Origin: an uncultured Prevotella sp.
GTDB taxonomy: Bacteria > Bacteroidota > Bacteroidia > Bacteroidales > Bacteroidaceae
Direction: 5' to 3'
Assembly (NCBI GenBank): GCA_900552675.1
Contig: USAI01000040.1
Span: 1-19,719, forward strand
Length of the DNA stretch: 19,719 nt
A program made the position numbers and the translations under genes. How positions within the stretch are numbered: the stretch's first letter is position 1; each line of letters starts with the position of its first letter. Positions 5,346 through 15,123 of the stretch are shown here, piece after piece. The notes under the pieces were generated by a model, which was not told the origin of the DNA, did no database searches, and saw only the letters and a program-made list of their open reading frames with translations.

Positions 5346-7175
5346 ATGATCACAAAGAAACTTTTTAATGTGCTTACGGCCGTTTTTCTTTTGGGTTGTT
5401 TAGCATGGGTGGCTACGTCATGTAGCGACGATGATGATAAGGGTGGCTTGGGAACAGGCACCGTATCGGGTATTATTACAGACGATTATGATGCCCCACT
5501 TGAGGGCGTAGCCGTAAAGATTGAGGGTGGCACTGCCACTGCTACGACCAATGCCAATGGTGAGTTTACGTTAAATGAGGTGGCGAAGGACAAAGCTATT
5601 CTTACTTTTACAAAGCAAAATTACCAAACCATCAGTGTTACCATTACTCCGAAAAGTTTTAGCAATGGTGTGGCACTGGTTAACGCATCGATGATTTATG
5701 CTGCTGCTAAAATTTATGGTACGGTGCTTGATGGAAAACATGGTAATGCACCATTAGCTGGCGTACAAGTTAGCATTAGCGAAACACAGACGGTAACCAC
5801 AGGCGCTGATGGTACTTTTTCCATTGACAATCTGCCTCTTGATGCTTATACTGTAACCTTTACTTACGATGGCTACGAAACTGTTACTCGTACGTTAGGT
5901 ATTGATGGCTTTATTGATGGTGTTGCAACTGTTGATGTTACGATGGGTGGACGACAGATATTGCCACACAAAACTCTTGACGATCTGTTGAACGCTGACC
6001 ACTGGTTCTTTAGTGAGTATCGTGGTGGCCGTAATGGGCAGGATTATCCTCACTTTGATTGGTCGACCGACTTTATGGCTACGCTCGATTTCCAGGGCGC
6101 TTGGGAAGAACAAAACGAGGGTACCACCTTGCAGATACAAAACAATCCTGGTGACGACCAAGCCCATCCTGCCGATTTGAACCACTTCGACTCGTATGTA
6201 TATGGCCTCAAACATATTACCGAAGATAATAAAATTCTGACTATACAGTGTCGTACACACTCGGCGTCAAACGATGACCCTGTTGTTTGGGGCGTGCAAG
6301 TGGTAGATATGAGTCAGACATCGCCTTCAGCTGTGAAGTTGGGCGAGAACCGCACATTAAACACTGAAGATTATAAGAGTGAGGTGTTCGACTTAAGCGA
6401 CTATGTAGGTAAGGATGTTATTATTGCCATAGGCATTTACCGCGCTCGTACGGGCGACTACTGGAAACAGTTTGTTCTGCGTCGTTTGGCTTTCAACAAA
6501 ACAGCCATCGATGAAGGCTTCTGGGGTTGGCTGCCTGGAACTGCTATTAATGACGAACTGTCATCGTGGGGCCTTACACAAGAAATGGTGCGTTCGGCCA
6601 TGCCACAAACAGTTTATAGCTTCTCGGGTGTATCGCCAATGAATGGCAACCGCGACAATTATGGCAACGCTTACCACTCATGGCGTGATGTGAACCATTT
6701 GTTTGCCCTGTGGTCGTTTGTACCTCTGCATAAAGATACTGAGCCGTTTGCTGGCGAAGGCTTTGTTATGAAGACCAATGGCGGTGGCACACCTGTAAGC
6801 CTTACCGAACCTCAGGCTTATGTATATGCTAAATTCTCAATAGCTGCTGGCCACGACCACTTTACCTTGCGCTGTCGCAACTTTAGTAGTGCCAATCCTA
6901 CAGTGTTTAAGCTCACAGCCATCACCAATGATATGGCAGTGAAGCACATTCTGCCCTCTAACGTGTCGGCCAACCAATGGGGCGAGGCTGGTGACGGCTG
7001 CGTAAGCTTTGTGCATGAAGATGGTGGTAAGGGCAACCCCGAGGCATACGCAACCTTTACCTACGATCTGACCGAGTTTGATGGTAAGGACGTAACGCTG
7101 TGCTTGGGCGTGTATAAAGGTACTGATAATGGGGATGAAAACAAACTATGTATCTATAGTGCCAACCTTAACTAA
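5346..7175 (+). CDS. Surface lipoprotein, putative surface glycan-binding protein with two CarboxypepD_reg-like domains
   Basis: The product is 609 residues and the first gene of the PUL operon. The signal peptide ends in lipobox VATSC (Cys26), followed by SDDDDKGG, an acidic tract of the kind that sends Bacteroidota lipoproteins to the outer surface. Residues about 38-119 and 120-206 are two carboxypeptidase-regulatory-like beta domains (G.V.G...PL.GV.V.I...T.T...G.F.L). The C-terminal two thirds carry a duplicated aromatic-rich beta module: residues 284-383 and 492-609 share YVY starts, LTIQCR/FTLRCR, DLSDYVGKDV/DLTEFDGKDV and IGIYRA/LGVYKG segments. No catalytic motif was recognised. Position and architecture suggest a SusE/SGBP-like mannan-binding protein; the exact family and ligand are unproven. 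Confidence 0.65.
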   Translation: MITKKLFNVLTAVFLLGCLAWVATSCSDDDDKGGLGTGTVSGIITDDYDAPLEGVAVKIEGGTATATTNANGEFTLNEVAKDKAILTFTKQNYQTISVTITPKSFSNGVALVNASMIYAAAKIYGTVLDGKHGNAPLAGVQVSISETQTVTTGADGTFSIDNLPLDAYTVTFTYDGYETVTRTLGIDGFIDGVATVDVTMGGRQILPHKTLDDLLNADHWFFSEYRGGRNGQDYPHFDWSTDFMATLDFQGAWEEQNEGTTLQIQNNPGDDQAHPADLNHFDSYVYGLKHITEDNKILTIQCRTHSASNDDPVVWGVQVVDMSQTSPSAVKLGENRTLNTEDYKSEVFDLSDYVGKDVIIAIGIYRARTGDYWKQFVLRRLAFNKTAIDEGFWGWLPGTAINDELSSWGLTQEMVRSAMPQTVYSFSGVSPMNGNRDNYGNAYHSWRDVNHLFALWSFVPLHKDTEPFAGEGFVMKTNGGGTPVSLTEPQAYVYAKFSIAAGHDHFTLRCRNFSSANPTVFKLTAITNDMAVKHILPSNVSANQWGEAGDGCVSFVHEDGGKGNPEAYATFTYDLTEFDGKDVTLCLGVYKGTDNGDENKLCIYSANLN

Positions 7176-7206
7176 GGCACACTCACCCCAAATATGACAA
7201 TATCGT

Positions 7207-7256
7207 GGGGCGGCATCTTTAAAAGAACATCCCTTGCCGCCCTTCTTTTCCTTTTG
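7207..7256 (+). terminator. Intercistronic hairpin with T-rich tail (attenuator-like)
   Basis: Arms gggcggca (7208-7215) and tgccgccc (7235-7242) pair perfectly around a 19-nt loop and are followed by a T/C-rich tract (ttcttttccttttg). It lies 32 nt after the lipoprotein stop codon and may give partial termination or stabilise the upstream message. The T tract is interrupted, so full termination is doubtful. Confidence 0.45.
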
Positions 7257-7300
7257 AGACGAAAGTAAAAGGATTGTCTATATACTATATATAATAATGT

Positions 7301-7350
7301 GAAGTCGGCTGGCGGGGCAATCAACCTCGAGGCCCTCGCACAGCGACTTC
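7301..7350 (+). other. Stem-loop upstream of the GH76 gene
   Basis: The bases gaagtcg (7301-7307) pair with cgacttc (7344-7350); with one bulged G the stem extends to 9 bp. The enclosed GC-rich segment can pair further (gggc with gccc). It ends 25 nt before the GH76 start codon. It may be an mRNA-processing or translation-control structure; no known riboswitch was recognised. Confidence 0.35.
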
Positions 7351-7375
7351 TTGAAACGCTAAACAATACAACAAA

Positions 7376-8839
7376 ATGATGAAAAAAACCTTATTACTTA
7401 TAGGTGCTGCGCTATGCTGCATGGCCACACTCTCGAGTTGCGAGAAAGAAAAGATGAATAGCATGCACTATGACCTTGAGGGTCAACCCTTGCCCACACA
7501 GCAAGGGGCCGAACTGGCTGCCCTCAACCTCTCGCGCGCCATCACACTGGCCGACTCGGCCTTTGCACACAACTTTACGGGTAACACCATGAAACTGTTG
7601 CGCTACTATAATCCTATTACCAAAAGTACTGATGGCGAGGTGGGCAGCGTGTGGATGTATACCAGTGCCATTGAGGCGGTAAACGGTATACTCGAGTCGT
7701 TGAAGGATATGCAGAAGCAAGTGCCCGACTTGTATGCCAAAAACTATGAGCGCTATGTGGGTAGACTGACCAGTTTGTACGATGGACTGGAATACTATGC
7801 TGGCACCTATACTCTTACCTCATACACACAAACTAAGAAATGGACGGTGTATAGCGTGAACCGTGCCGACGATAAAGGGGGCGCTAACGTTACTGGCGTA
7901 CTGAACGTGTATGACGACCAGCAGTGGATTATCCGTGAGTTGCTGCGTTCGTATAAAATCACTGGCAACACCGATTATCTGGCCAAAGCCGAATATCTTA
8001 CCGACTATGTGCTGGATGGATGGGACTGTACCCTGAACGCTAATGGCGAAGAGAATGGAGGCATAACCTGGGGCCCAGGCTATGTGTCGAAACATTCGTG
8101 CAGCAATGGCCCTATGGTCAGTCCGCTGGTATGGTTGTATGAGATATATCGTGGCAAGGCAGATGAGATAACCTATCGCAAGGTTGACTTAAACGGACGC
8201 CGCTATGAAGTGACAGAAAAAAAGGCCGACTATTATCTCAACTTTGCCAAGAATGTGTATGACTGGCAGAAGAAGTATCTTATGAACGCTGATGGTGTTT
8301 ACTACGACCTTATTGGTGCCGAGGCAGATGCTCCGCAATATGAATGGGTTGATGGTAAACAGTATCGTAAGGGATTGGCTTTGACCAATCCTTCGGGCCG
8401 AAGCTATAGTTATAATAGTGGCACCATGCTATCAGGCAGTGCCGACCTGTATCGTGTAACGCGTATCGCACAGTATCTTAACGATGTGAAGGCGCTGTCA
8501 TTGGCTACTTTCAAAGTGTTTGCTTCGAAAGATCCTGTACGCGAAGGCTATTATGCTTACGCCGTAGATGGCTTTAACCCTTGGTTCAATGATGTGCTGA
8601 TGAGCGGCTATGCCGAGGCCTATGGCTATGATGAAATATCGCGCAACAGCCTTAACTATTATCAGGCTAACCTTAATTATGCTTGGGCTAAGTATATGAA
8701 AAACGGCACGCTACCCATAAATTTATTGGTGGGCTGGAGCCAAACGGCTGTAAACAATAAGGTAGAAGCCATGTTCTCATTTGCCTACGTTTCCGAGTAT
8801 GCTGTGCTGGCTAACTGCCAACGCAAAATAACCGAATAA
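7376..8839 (+). CDS. GH76 endo-alpha-1,6-mannanase, lipoprotein
   Basis: The product is 487 residues. The lipobox is LSSC (Cys22), then EKEK, so the enzyme is lipid-anchored and probably at the cell surface. The rest matches glycoside hydrolase family 76: an (alpha/alpha)-barrel with the catalytic Asp pair in YDDQQW (Asp180, Asp181), followed by ELLRSYKITGNTDYL, a GGITWGPG segment, SNGPMVSPLVWLYEI and a later YDWQKKYLMNADGVYYDLI segment. GH76 enzymes cut alpha-1,6-linked mannose backbones, as in yeast mannan, by a retaining mechanism. It is the only glycoside hydrolase in the operon and is followed after 23 nt by SusC, so it probably makes the oligosaccharides that the SusCD pair imports. Side-chain removing enzymes (GH92, GH125, GH38) are not in this window. 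Confidence 0.88.
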   Translation: MMKKTLLLIGAALCCMATLSSCEKEKMNSMHYDLEGQPLPTQQGAELAALNLSRAITLADSAFAHNFTGNTMKLLRYYNPITKSTDGEVGSVWMYTSAIEAVNGILESLKDMQKQVPDLYAKNYERYVGRLTSLYDGLEYYAGTYTLTSYTQTKKWTVYSVNRADDKGGANVTGVLNVYDDQQWIIRELLRSYKITGNTDYLAKAEYLTDYVLDGWDCTLNANGEENGGITWGPGYVSKHSCSNGPMVSPLVWLYEIYRGKADEITYRKVDLNGRRYEVTEKKADYYLNFAKNVYDWQKKYLMNADGVYYDLIGAEADAPQYEWVDGKQYRKGLALTNPSGRSYSYNSGTMLSGSADLYRVTRIAQYLNDVKALSLATFKVFASKDPVREGYYAYAVDGFNPWFNDVLMSGYAEAYGYDEISRNSLNYYQANLNYAWAKYMKNGTLPINLLVGWSQTAVNNKVEAMFSFAYVSEYAVLANCQRKITE

Positions 8840-8862
8840 CGTTTCCAAAAACAAACTATGTT

Positions 8863-11800
8863 ATGAACATAAAGTCATTATTATTTATATCGGCTCTGGT
8901 CATGAGCTCGGCGGCTGCACAAGCTCAGGGCATCATGGTAAAGGGCAAGGTCGTTGACCAACACAACGAGCCCGTTATTGGCGCTACCGTAGGCGTTGAT
9001 AAGGGCAAGGCCAAGACGGTGACCGACATTGACGGTAACTTTACCCTTCAGGTGCCTGCCAATGCACAAATTGTTGTCAACTATATAGGTATGAAGCCTG
9101 CCACACAAAGTGTGGGTGGCAGACGTGAACTTAATTTTGTATTGCAAGATGATGTAAACCAGCTACAAGATGTTGTGGTTGTGGGCTATGGCACGCAAAA
9201 GCGTGGCTCAATAACAGGATCGGTAGCTGCCGTAAAGGGCGATGAGATGGTACGTACCAAGAACGAGAACCCGCAAAACATGCTTACGGGCCGTGTGGCA
9301 GGTGTGCGTGTTTGGCAAAAGAGTTCTGAACCTGGCTCGTATAACAACAACTTCGATGTGCGTGGTATGGGAACACCGCTGGTTATTATCGACGGTGTAC
9401 CTCGTGATATGAGCGACTTTCAGCGCATGAACGCTGATGATATTCAAGATATCTCGGTGCTGAAAGATGCATCGGCATCAATCTACGGTTTGCGATCGGC
9501 CAATGGCGTAGTGTTGGTAACCACCAAGAAAGGTCAGGCTGGTCAAACCAAGTTCTCGTATAATGGTTCATACACCATACAGTCGCCTAAAAGCATGCCA
9601 AAACTGCTTGATGCTTATAAAACCATGACGCTGTATAATGAGCGAAACCTGAATAATGTGAACGGTGGCTCGAAAATTTATACTGATGAGATGTTTGACG
9701 AGTTTAGAAACGGCACACGTAGAGAAACCGACTGGAACAACCTTATCTTTGCCAAGACATCGCCACAAACCAATCATAATATTACGGTGTCGGGTGGCAA
9801 TGATAAAACCCAGTATTTTGTGAGTTTTGGTGCTTTATATCAAGAGGGCTTTTTCAAATCGGGCGACCTCAACTATCATAAGTATAACATCACTTCAAAC
9901 CTTACCACTGAGGTGTATCGCGGATTGAAGCTGTCGCTCAATATCAACGCTATGACCGATAAGCAGAACAACCCCTATTGTACATCAACCGATATTATAC
10001 GCAACTATTGGCGACAGGGTGTGCTCTTTCCAGCCTATGCCGATGAGGCGGGCACCATGCTCAATTATGATGGCCTAGATCTTGAAGAGAACACTGTAGC
10101 TAAAATGACGGCCGACATATCGGGTTACCGTCGTTATAAGCAGAGCCAGGTGCTTACTTCGGGCATTGTTGAGTATGACTTTGGCACGTTGTTCAATGTG
10201 CTGAAAGGCTTGAAGGCAAAGGTGATGTTTAGCTACGATTATCATTTGAATAACAACACTATTTATCGCAAGCAATATTATCAGTATGCTTACGACCCGG
10301 CCACACAAACTTACAAACAAAAACTGTATGCATCGAGCGCGCCCAGCAACCTGCGACGCGAGCATTATGATACACAACAATTTTTGTCGCAATATACTTT
10401 AAGCTATAATCGCGACTTTGGGCCACACAGTGTGGCTGCCGTTGTGGGTATGGAAACACAACGTCGCACAGGCGACAACTTCTATGCCATGCGTAATTTG
10501 GCTTTCTCATCGCCATATCTCTTTAATGGTGTAGAAGAGGGACAAGTAGCAAATAGTGCTACGGGAGGTATCTACTCGGCCAACTATAACGCCTTTATCG
10601 GACGTTTAAACTACAGCTTTGCGCAACGTTATCTTGTAGAAGGACAGTTTCGTTATGATGGTAGCTCAAAGTTTGCGAAGGGGCATCGTTGGGGCTTCTT
10701 CCCATCAGTATCATTGGGCTGGGTAGTGTCTGAAGAGCCGTGGTTTAAGAAAATTGAATTCTTAAAAGGCGTCGACCAGTTGAAGTTGCGTGCAAGTTAT
10801 GGTGAGATGGGTGACGACTCGGGAGCCAACTACGATTGGGTGGCTGGATATACTTATCCATCGACGAGCGGAAACTCAGAGAAAGGCTATTATAACCAGT
10901 ATGCTCCAGGCTTCATCTTCGGATCACAGTTTGTGTATGCTGCCACGCCGATGGCTATTCCTAACGAACTGATATCATGGTATAAGGCTAAAACCTTTAA
11001 CGTAGGTGTTGATTTCGATACCAATAACAAGCTATTCGGCTTCTCGCTCGACTACTTCAGCCGCAAGATGACGGGCCTGTATGAGTATCGCACCTCTGTG
11101 TTCCCCACCGTTATTGGTGCAAAACCACCACGCGAAAACGCCAATAGCAGTCGCAATTTTGGTATGGAACTTGAGCTTCGTCATCATAATCGTATTGGCC
11201 GCAATTTTGTGTATAATGTGAAAGGTATCGTTACCATTACCCGACAAAAGTATCTCACCGCCATACAAAACGGACCGTATGCTAACGCCTACGACCAGTG
11301 GCGAAATGATCACCTCAACAATCGTTATCAAGGTGTACAGTTTGGCTATGAGGGTAACGGACGTTACCAAAACTGGGACGAGATATGGAACGAAACACTA
11401 TATCACGAAAAAAACTTGCTGCCAGGCGATTATAAGTATCTCGACTGGAATGGTGATGGCGAGATAAATAGCCAAGATGAGCACCCGTATGCTTTTGACC
11501 AAACGCCGTGGATGAACTATTCGCTTAGCATTGATTGTGCTTATAAAGGTTTCGACTTTAGTATGCTGTGGCAAGGTTCGGCTTTGGGATCAATGTCGTA
11601 TGAAGAGCCGCTCTACTCAATATGGGGACAGAACGGTGGTGGCGCCCTTGAGCAATATTGGGATCGCTGGCACCCAGCCGATGAAAACGCCGATCCCTAC
11701 GACCCGAACACTAAATGGGTGAAGGGATATTATGCCTATACGGGGCATTATCCTTCGGCCAACTCTACATTCAACCGTGTTAGCACTGCCTATCTACGCT

Positions 11801-12000
11801 TAAAACAGATAGAACTGGGCTATACGTTACCCAAGTGGAAAGCGTTCCCCTCGCTCAATTTGCGCGTGTATGCCAATGCTTACAACCTCCTCACCATTAC
11901 AGGTGTGAAGTTTGTTGACCCTGAGCATCCCAGCGATGACCTCGGACGCCTCTATCCGCTTAACCGCACCTACACCTTTGGTGTACAGGTGTCGTTCTAA
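8863..12000 (+). CDS. susC-like: SusC/RagA-family TonB-dependent outer-membrane transporter
   Basis: The product is 1045 residues, a normal SusC length. A signal peptide ends AAAQAQG. Residues about 26-98 are the CarboxypepD_reg-like N-terminal extension typical of SusC (VKGKVVDQHNEPVIGATV, DIDGNFTLQVP). A TonB-box-like segment DVVVVGYGTQKRGSITGSV follows at about 104-122, then the plug domain (NPQNMLTGRVAGVRV, LVIIDGVPRDM, VLKDASASIYG, ANGVVLVTTKKG) and a beta-barrel ending FGVQVSF with a terminal Phe. It imports glycan fragments through the outer membrane using TonB energy, with SusD as lid. It sits between the GH76 and SusD genes, so alpha-mannan oligosaccharides are the expected substrate. 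An out-of-frame ATG at 8858 was ignored. Confidence 0.95.
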   Translation: MNIKSLLFISALVMSSAAAQAQGIMVKGKVVDQHNEPVIGATVGVDKGKAKTVTDIDGNFTLQVPANAQIVVNYIGMKPATQSVGGRRELNFVLQDDVNQLQDVVVVGYGTQKRGSITGSVAAVKGDEMVRTKNENPQNMLTGRVAGVRVWQKSSEPGSYNNNFDVRGMGTPLVIIDGVPRDMSDFQRMNADDIQDISVLKDASASIYGLRSANGVVLVTTKKGQAGQTKFSYNGSYTIQSPKSMPKLLDAYKTMTLYNERNLNNVNGGSKIYTDEMFDEFRNGTRRETDWNNLIFAKTSPQTNHNITVSGGNDKTQYFVSFGALYQEGFFKSGDLNYHKYNITSNLTTEVYRGLKLSLNINAMTDKQNNPYCTSTDIIRNYWRQGVLFPAYADEAGTMLNYDGLDLEENTVAKMTADISGYRRYKQSQVLTSGIVEYDFGTLFNVLKGLKAKVMFSYDYHLNNNTIYRKQYYQYAYDPATQTYKQKLYASSAPSNLRREHYDTQQFLSQYTLSYNRDFGPHSVAAVVGMETQRRTGDNFYAMRNLAFSSPYLFNGVEEGQVANSATGGIYSANYNAFIGRLNYSFAQRYLVEGQFRYDGSSKFAKGHRWGFFPSVSLGWVVSEEPWFKKIEFLKGVDQLKLRASYGEMGDDSGANYDWVAGYTYPSTSGNSEKGYYNQYAPGFIFGSQFVYAATPMAIPNELISWYKAKTFNVGVDFDTNNKLFGFSLDYFSRKMTGLYEYRTSVFPTVIGAKPPRENANSSRNFGMELELRHHNRIGRNFVYNVKGIVTITRQKYLTAIQNGPYANAYDQWRNDHLNNRYQGVQFGYEGNGRYQNWDEIWNETLYHEKNLLPGDYKYLDWNGDGEINSQDEHPYAFDQTPWMNYSLSIDCAYKGFDFSMLWQGSALGSMSYEEPLYSIWGQNGGGALEQYWDRWHPADENADPYDPNTKWVKGYYAYTGHYPSANSTFNRVSTAYLRLKQIELGYTLPKWKAFPSLNLRVYANAYNLLTITGVKFVDPEHPSDDLGRLYPLNRTYTFGVQVSF

Positions 12001-12064
12001 AGCAACACCGTTTAAAGGTATCGTATATAATGTATAACATCATTTATATTAACAAACAAGATAT

Positions 12065-14122
12065 ATGAAAAAACTCATTATATTTTTAGCAACAGCATTG
12101 CTTGCTACCTCGTGCGTAGATATGGATGTGCCACCGAAGAATGTCGTCACGGCCGACCAATTGTTATCTGACGAATCGGGTATCGACATCTATATGGCGC
12201 GTATGTATAGCTATATGCCGTATGAAGATTTTAAATATCAAGGACAGTGGGGCTTCAACTTCAATGGATGGCTCGTGTCGTTAGGCATTGAAGGCACGGG
12301 CGAATGTCTTGATAGAGATGGTATCTGTTCTGCCTTTACGGGCGAGGATACTCCTTATTGGGGTATGGCTTTCTCTGAATTGCGTGATGCCAATTATCTT
12401 ATCGAGAACCTTCCCAAGTATAAAGACAACTATCCTGAAATAATATATAACCACTACCTGGGCGAGGCTTATTATGTGCGGGCTACCGTGTTCTACACTA
12501 TGGCAAAGCGCTTTGGTGGTGTGCCATTGGTAACAAAGGTTATTCAGTACCCTGCTGATGCTACTATATTGGAAGTGCCCCGAGCCTCAGAAGAGGAAAC
12601 GTGGGATCAAGTATTGGCCGATTATGACAAGGCTATTGAATTGTTACAACCCACAAGCCCTAAACAAGGATACTGTAATAAGTATAAAGCGTTGGCATGG
12701 AAGTCGGAAGCTATGTTGTATGCAGGCAGTGTGGCCAAATATAACCAAACGGTGGCTGGACATCTCACAGGCTTGGGCAAGAAAACGGGCGTGCGTGTCA
12801 TGGGCTTTGCCCCTGACCGTTGGGAGGCTGCTTCGCATAAGTATTTTACTGAGGCTTACAAATCAGCTAAAGAGGTTATTGATAGTAAACGCTACGCTCT
12901 TTATATGAAGAAATGGGCAGATGGCGATGCCGATGCACAATATCAAAACATGGTAGACATGTTCTTCGATGATGATAGCCCTGAGAATATTGACGTGCGC
13001 GAATATTCATACCCTACCGCCACACACGCTTATGATGCCTACAACTCGCCATTCGTTTACCACAGCCCGCTATCGTGTGGTATGTGTCCTACCGAAGATT
13101 TTTGTGAGTTGTTTGATGGCTTCGACCGTTATCCCAATGGCTCAATTCGTGTTACCGATGGAACGTCGAACACTACGGGCCACTATGTGTTGTATGACCA
13201 GCCCATGGATTTCTTCAAAAACGTAGAGCCTCGTCTCAGAGCATGGGTGATATATCCTGGCGACTACTTTAAAGACCGTAACCAGGAGATACGCACTGGC
13301 ACCTGGGTGGGCGCTGCTCCTATCAGTCCGCTCTTCGACGACTATTCGTATGCCACTTCGCAGAAAACCTATCAGCAGCTTGATGCTTATACCAAGAAGC
13401 CTAAGCAACTGTATCTTAGTTCTAATGCAAACAGTAGCCAAGAACAGGTGCCCCTTGACGATGGCACAACCATGAACGCTTCGGGCGCCAATGGCCCATT
13501 CTATGCCAATGGCGAGTCGTGCTTAACAGGATTGATGATACGTAAATATCTTAACCCCAGCGCTTCGGCCGAGATTGGTGAAGGCAAGTCGGAACAGCAT
13601 TTCTTGCTGATGCGTTATGCCGAGGTGTTGCTGAATATGGCTGAGGCCGCTGTCGAGATGTCAATGGCGGGTGTTTCGGCGCCTGATGGTGCTGACTTGA
13701 TGCAAGAGGCCACCAATGCAGTGAACGACATTCGACGTCGCGCTGGTGCCAATTTGCTCACCACCACATTGCCTAATACCGACGATGGCCGCGATATAGT
13801 GCGCCGTGAGCGTCGTAAGGAGTTGGCTTTCGAGTCGAAAACAAAGTGGGATTTGCGTCGCTGGCGTGTGCAACATTATGAGGGACGCGATGGCTTCTGG
13901 GGCGAGAAACGCGATAAAACAACTTATAGTGACGACAGCCGTTATCGCTTCCGTGGCCTTTATCCTTTCTACTCAACACAGGCCAAGAAATGGTTCTTTG
14001 ATGTGCATTTCCAGTTTATCAGCCAAAAAACGTTCGATTATTCGGTGCTTGATTATTACTGGAATATTCCTGATGGCGAGGTTACCAAGAGCGCTGTTAT
14101 CGATCAGCAACCTAACCGTTAA
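12065..14122 (+). CDS. susD-like: SusD/RagB-family glycan-binding lipoprotein
   Basis: The product is 685 residues, longer than most SusD proteins (roughly 500-620). The lipobox is LATSC (Cys17). It shows the family hallmarks: a helical TPR-like scaffold (RDANYLIENLPKYK, GEAYYVRATVFYTMAKRFGG, YDKAIELL, KYKALAWKSEAMLYAGS), then an irregular middle part, and near the C-terminus VNDIRRRAGA, IVRRERRKELAFE and WDLRRWR. SusD caps the SusC barrel on the cell surface and delivers bound oligosaccharide. The extra length appears to come from the middle of the protein (about residues 280-480), perhaps enlarged binding loops. The gap from SusC is 64 nt and no internal promoter was recognised. Confidence 0.94.
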   Translation: MKKLIIFLATALLATSCVDMDVPPKNVVTADQLLSDESGIDIYMARMYSYMPYEDFKYQGQWGFNFNGWLVSLGIEGTGECLDRDGICSAFTGEDTPYWGMAFSELRDANYLIENLPKYKDNYPEIIYNHYLGEAYYVRATVFYTMAKRFGGVPLVTKVIQYPADATILEVPRASEEETWDQVLADYDKAIELLQPTSPKQGYCNKYKALAWKSEAMLYAGSVAKYNQTVAGHLTGLGKKTGVRVMGFAPDRWEAASHKYFTEAYKSAKEVIDSKRYALYMKKWADGDADAQYQNMVDMFFDDDSPENIDVREYSYPTATHAYDAYNSPFVYHSPLSCGMCPTEDFCELFDGFDRYPNGSIRVTDGTSNTTGHYVLYDQPMDFFKNVEPRLRAWVIYPGDYFKDRNQEIRTGTWVGAAPISPLFDDYSYATSQKTYQQLDAYTKKPKQLYLSSNANSSQEQVPLDDGTTMNASGANGPFYANGESCLTGLMIRKYLNPSASAEIGEGKSEQHFLLMRYAEVLLNMAEAAVEMSMAGVSAPDGADLMQEATNAVNDIRRRAGANLLTTTLPNTDDGRDIVRRERRKELAFESKTKWDLRRWRVQHYEGRDGFWGEKRDKTTYSDDSRYRFRGLYPFYSTQAKKWFFDVHFQFISQKTFDYSVLDYYWNIPDGEVTKSAVIDQQPNR

Positions 14123-14204
14123 GGTGTGTGCATATACTTTATAAAAATAATCGTAACATTCAGTGATAATGCCGTATGATAATGGCACAAAAGAAAATAA
14201 CGAA

Positions 14205-15026
14205 ATGAAAAAAATAGGAATTATTGCTTTGTTGTTCGCCTCGATGTCTTTGGTCTCATGCGACCTCTTTGAGATGGATAACTACGAATCGCCCTCAGAA
14301 ACTATTCATGGCGCGGTGGTGGATGCCGAAACTGGCGACTCTATACGCACTGATCAAGGTAGTGAGGGTATACGTGTGCGCTTGACTCAGCTCGACTATA
14401 GCGAGAACGCCAGCCACAACCCCGACTTTTATTGCATGATGGATGGGTCTTTCCAAAACACAAAGGTGTTTGAGGGCATATACAATGTTCGGGTTGATGG
14501 ACCTTTCATTCCATTGGTGCGCGAGAGTAAGGATGGGGTGCCTTTGGCTAATGAAACAAAGGATGTGAAAATAAAGGGAAAGACCGAGGTGATATTTAAT
14601 GTGAAACCCTTCTTACGTGTCGAATTTGTGGGGTATCCCACAGTGTCGAACGGACAGATAACGGCCAAGGTAAAGGTTACACGTGGCGTTTCACGCGACG
14701 AGTTTAAATCGTATATTGAGCCGATGGGTAACTATGATGAGAGCTATCCTAACGTTACCGACATTCAGCTCTTTGTGAGCTATTCGTCATCGGTAGGCTA
14801 TCGCGCGCGTGATGACCGCTGGTCGAATTCTATTGAGTATTCGGGCGATTCCTTTGAGCCGCTGCTGGGTACGCCTGTTACCATTCGCTCTACAAAGGGC
14901 CAGGTTATTCCTTCGGGCCGACATGTCTTTGTGCGTGCTGCCGCGCGTATTAATTATGATACGCCGATGGGTAGTGGCACTCGACGTTGGAACTATAGCG
15001 AACCAATGGAGGTAATGATACCCTAA
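14205..15026 (+). CDS. DUF3823-family lipoprotein, PUL accessory
   Basis: The product is 273 residues when started at ATG 14205, which gives a clean lipoprotein signal (MKKIGIIALLF, lipobox LVSC, Cys19). The open frame extends upstream to a GTG at 14163, but that would place polar residues ahead of the signal. The domain after the lipobox (ETIHGAVVDAETGDSI, GIRVRLTQLDY, MMDGSFQNTKVFEGIYNVRV, GPFIPL, FNVKPFLRVEF) resembles DUF3823, a two-domain beta family nearly always found just after SusD. Its function is undetermined; a surface glycan-binding or SusCD accessory role is the usual guess. It is the last gene of the operon, followed by a strong terminator. Confidence 0.8.
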   Translation: MKKIGIIALLFASMSLVSCDLFEMDNYESPSETIHGAVVDAETGDSIRTDQGSEGIRVRLTQLDYSENASHNPDFYCMMDGSFQNTKVFEGIYNVRVDGPFIPLVRESKDGVPLANETKDVKIKGKTEVIFNVKPFLRVEFVGYPTVSNGQITAKVKVTRGVSRDEFKSYIEPMGNYDESYPNVTDIQLFVSYSSSVGYRARDDRWSNSIEYSGDSFEPLLGTPVTIRSTKGQVIPSGRHVFVRAAARINYDTPMGSGTRRWNYSEPMEVMIP

Positions 15027-15082
15027 CTCTCTTCTGTATTAAGAATACCTACTTAATGTAAGATAAGGTATATATAACAACG

Positions 15083-15123
15083 AAGGCGCGCCAATAGCAG
15101 TTTGCTGTTGGCGCGCCTTTTTT
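15083..15123 (+). terminator. Strong intrinsic terminator of the PUL operon
   Basis: Arms 15083-15099 and 15103-15119 form a 17-bp stem with one G-U pair and a 3-nt loop; its core is the palindromic ggcgcgcc. The run of T at 15118-15123 follows directly on the plus strand. An outer pairing, tataacaac (15073-15081) with gttgttata (15126-15134), extends the fold. It separates the operon from the convergent FAD-oxidase gene and could also slow minus-strand transcription. Confidence 0.9.

Noticed and set aside
14163..14204. GTG start for the DUF3823 lipoprotein
   Set aside because: It would put 14 polar residues ahead of a complete lipoprotein signal; ATG 14205 gives a standard signal peptide.
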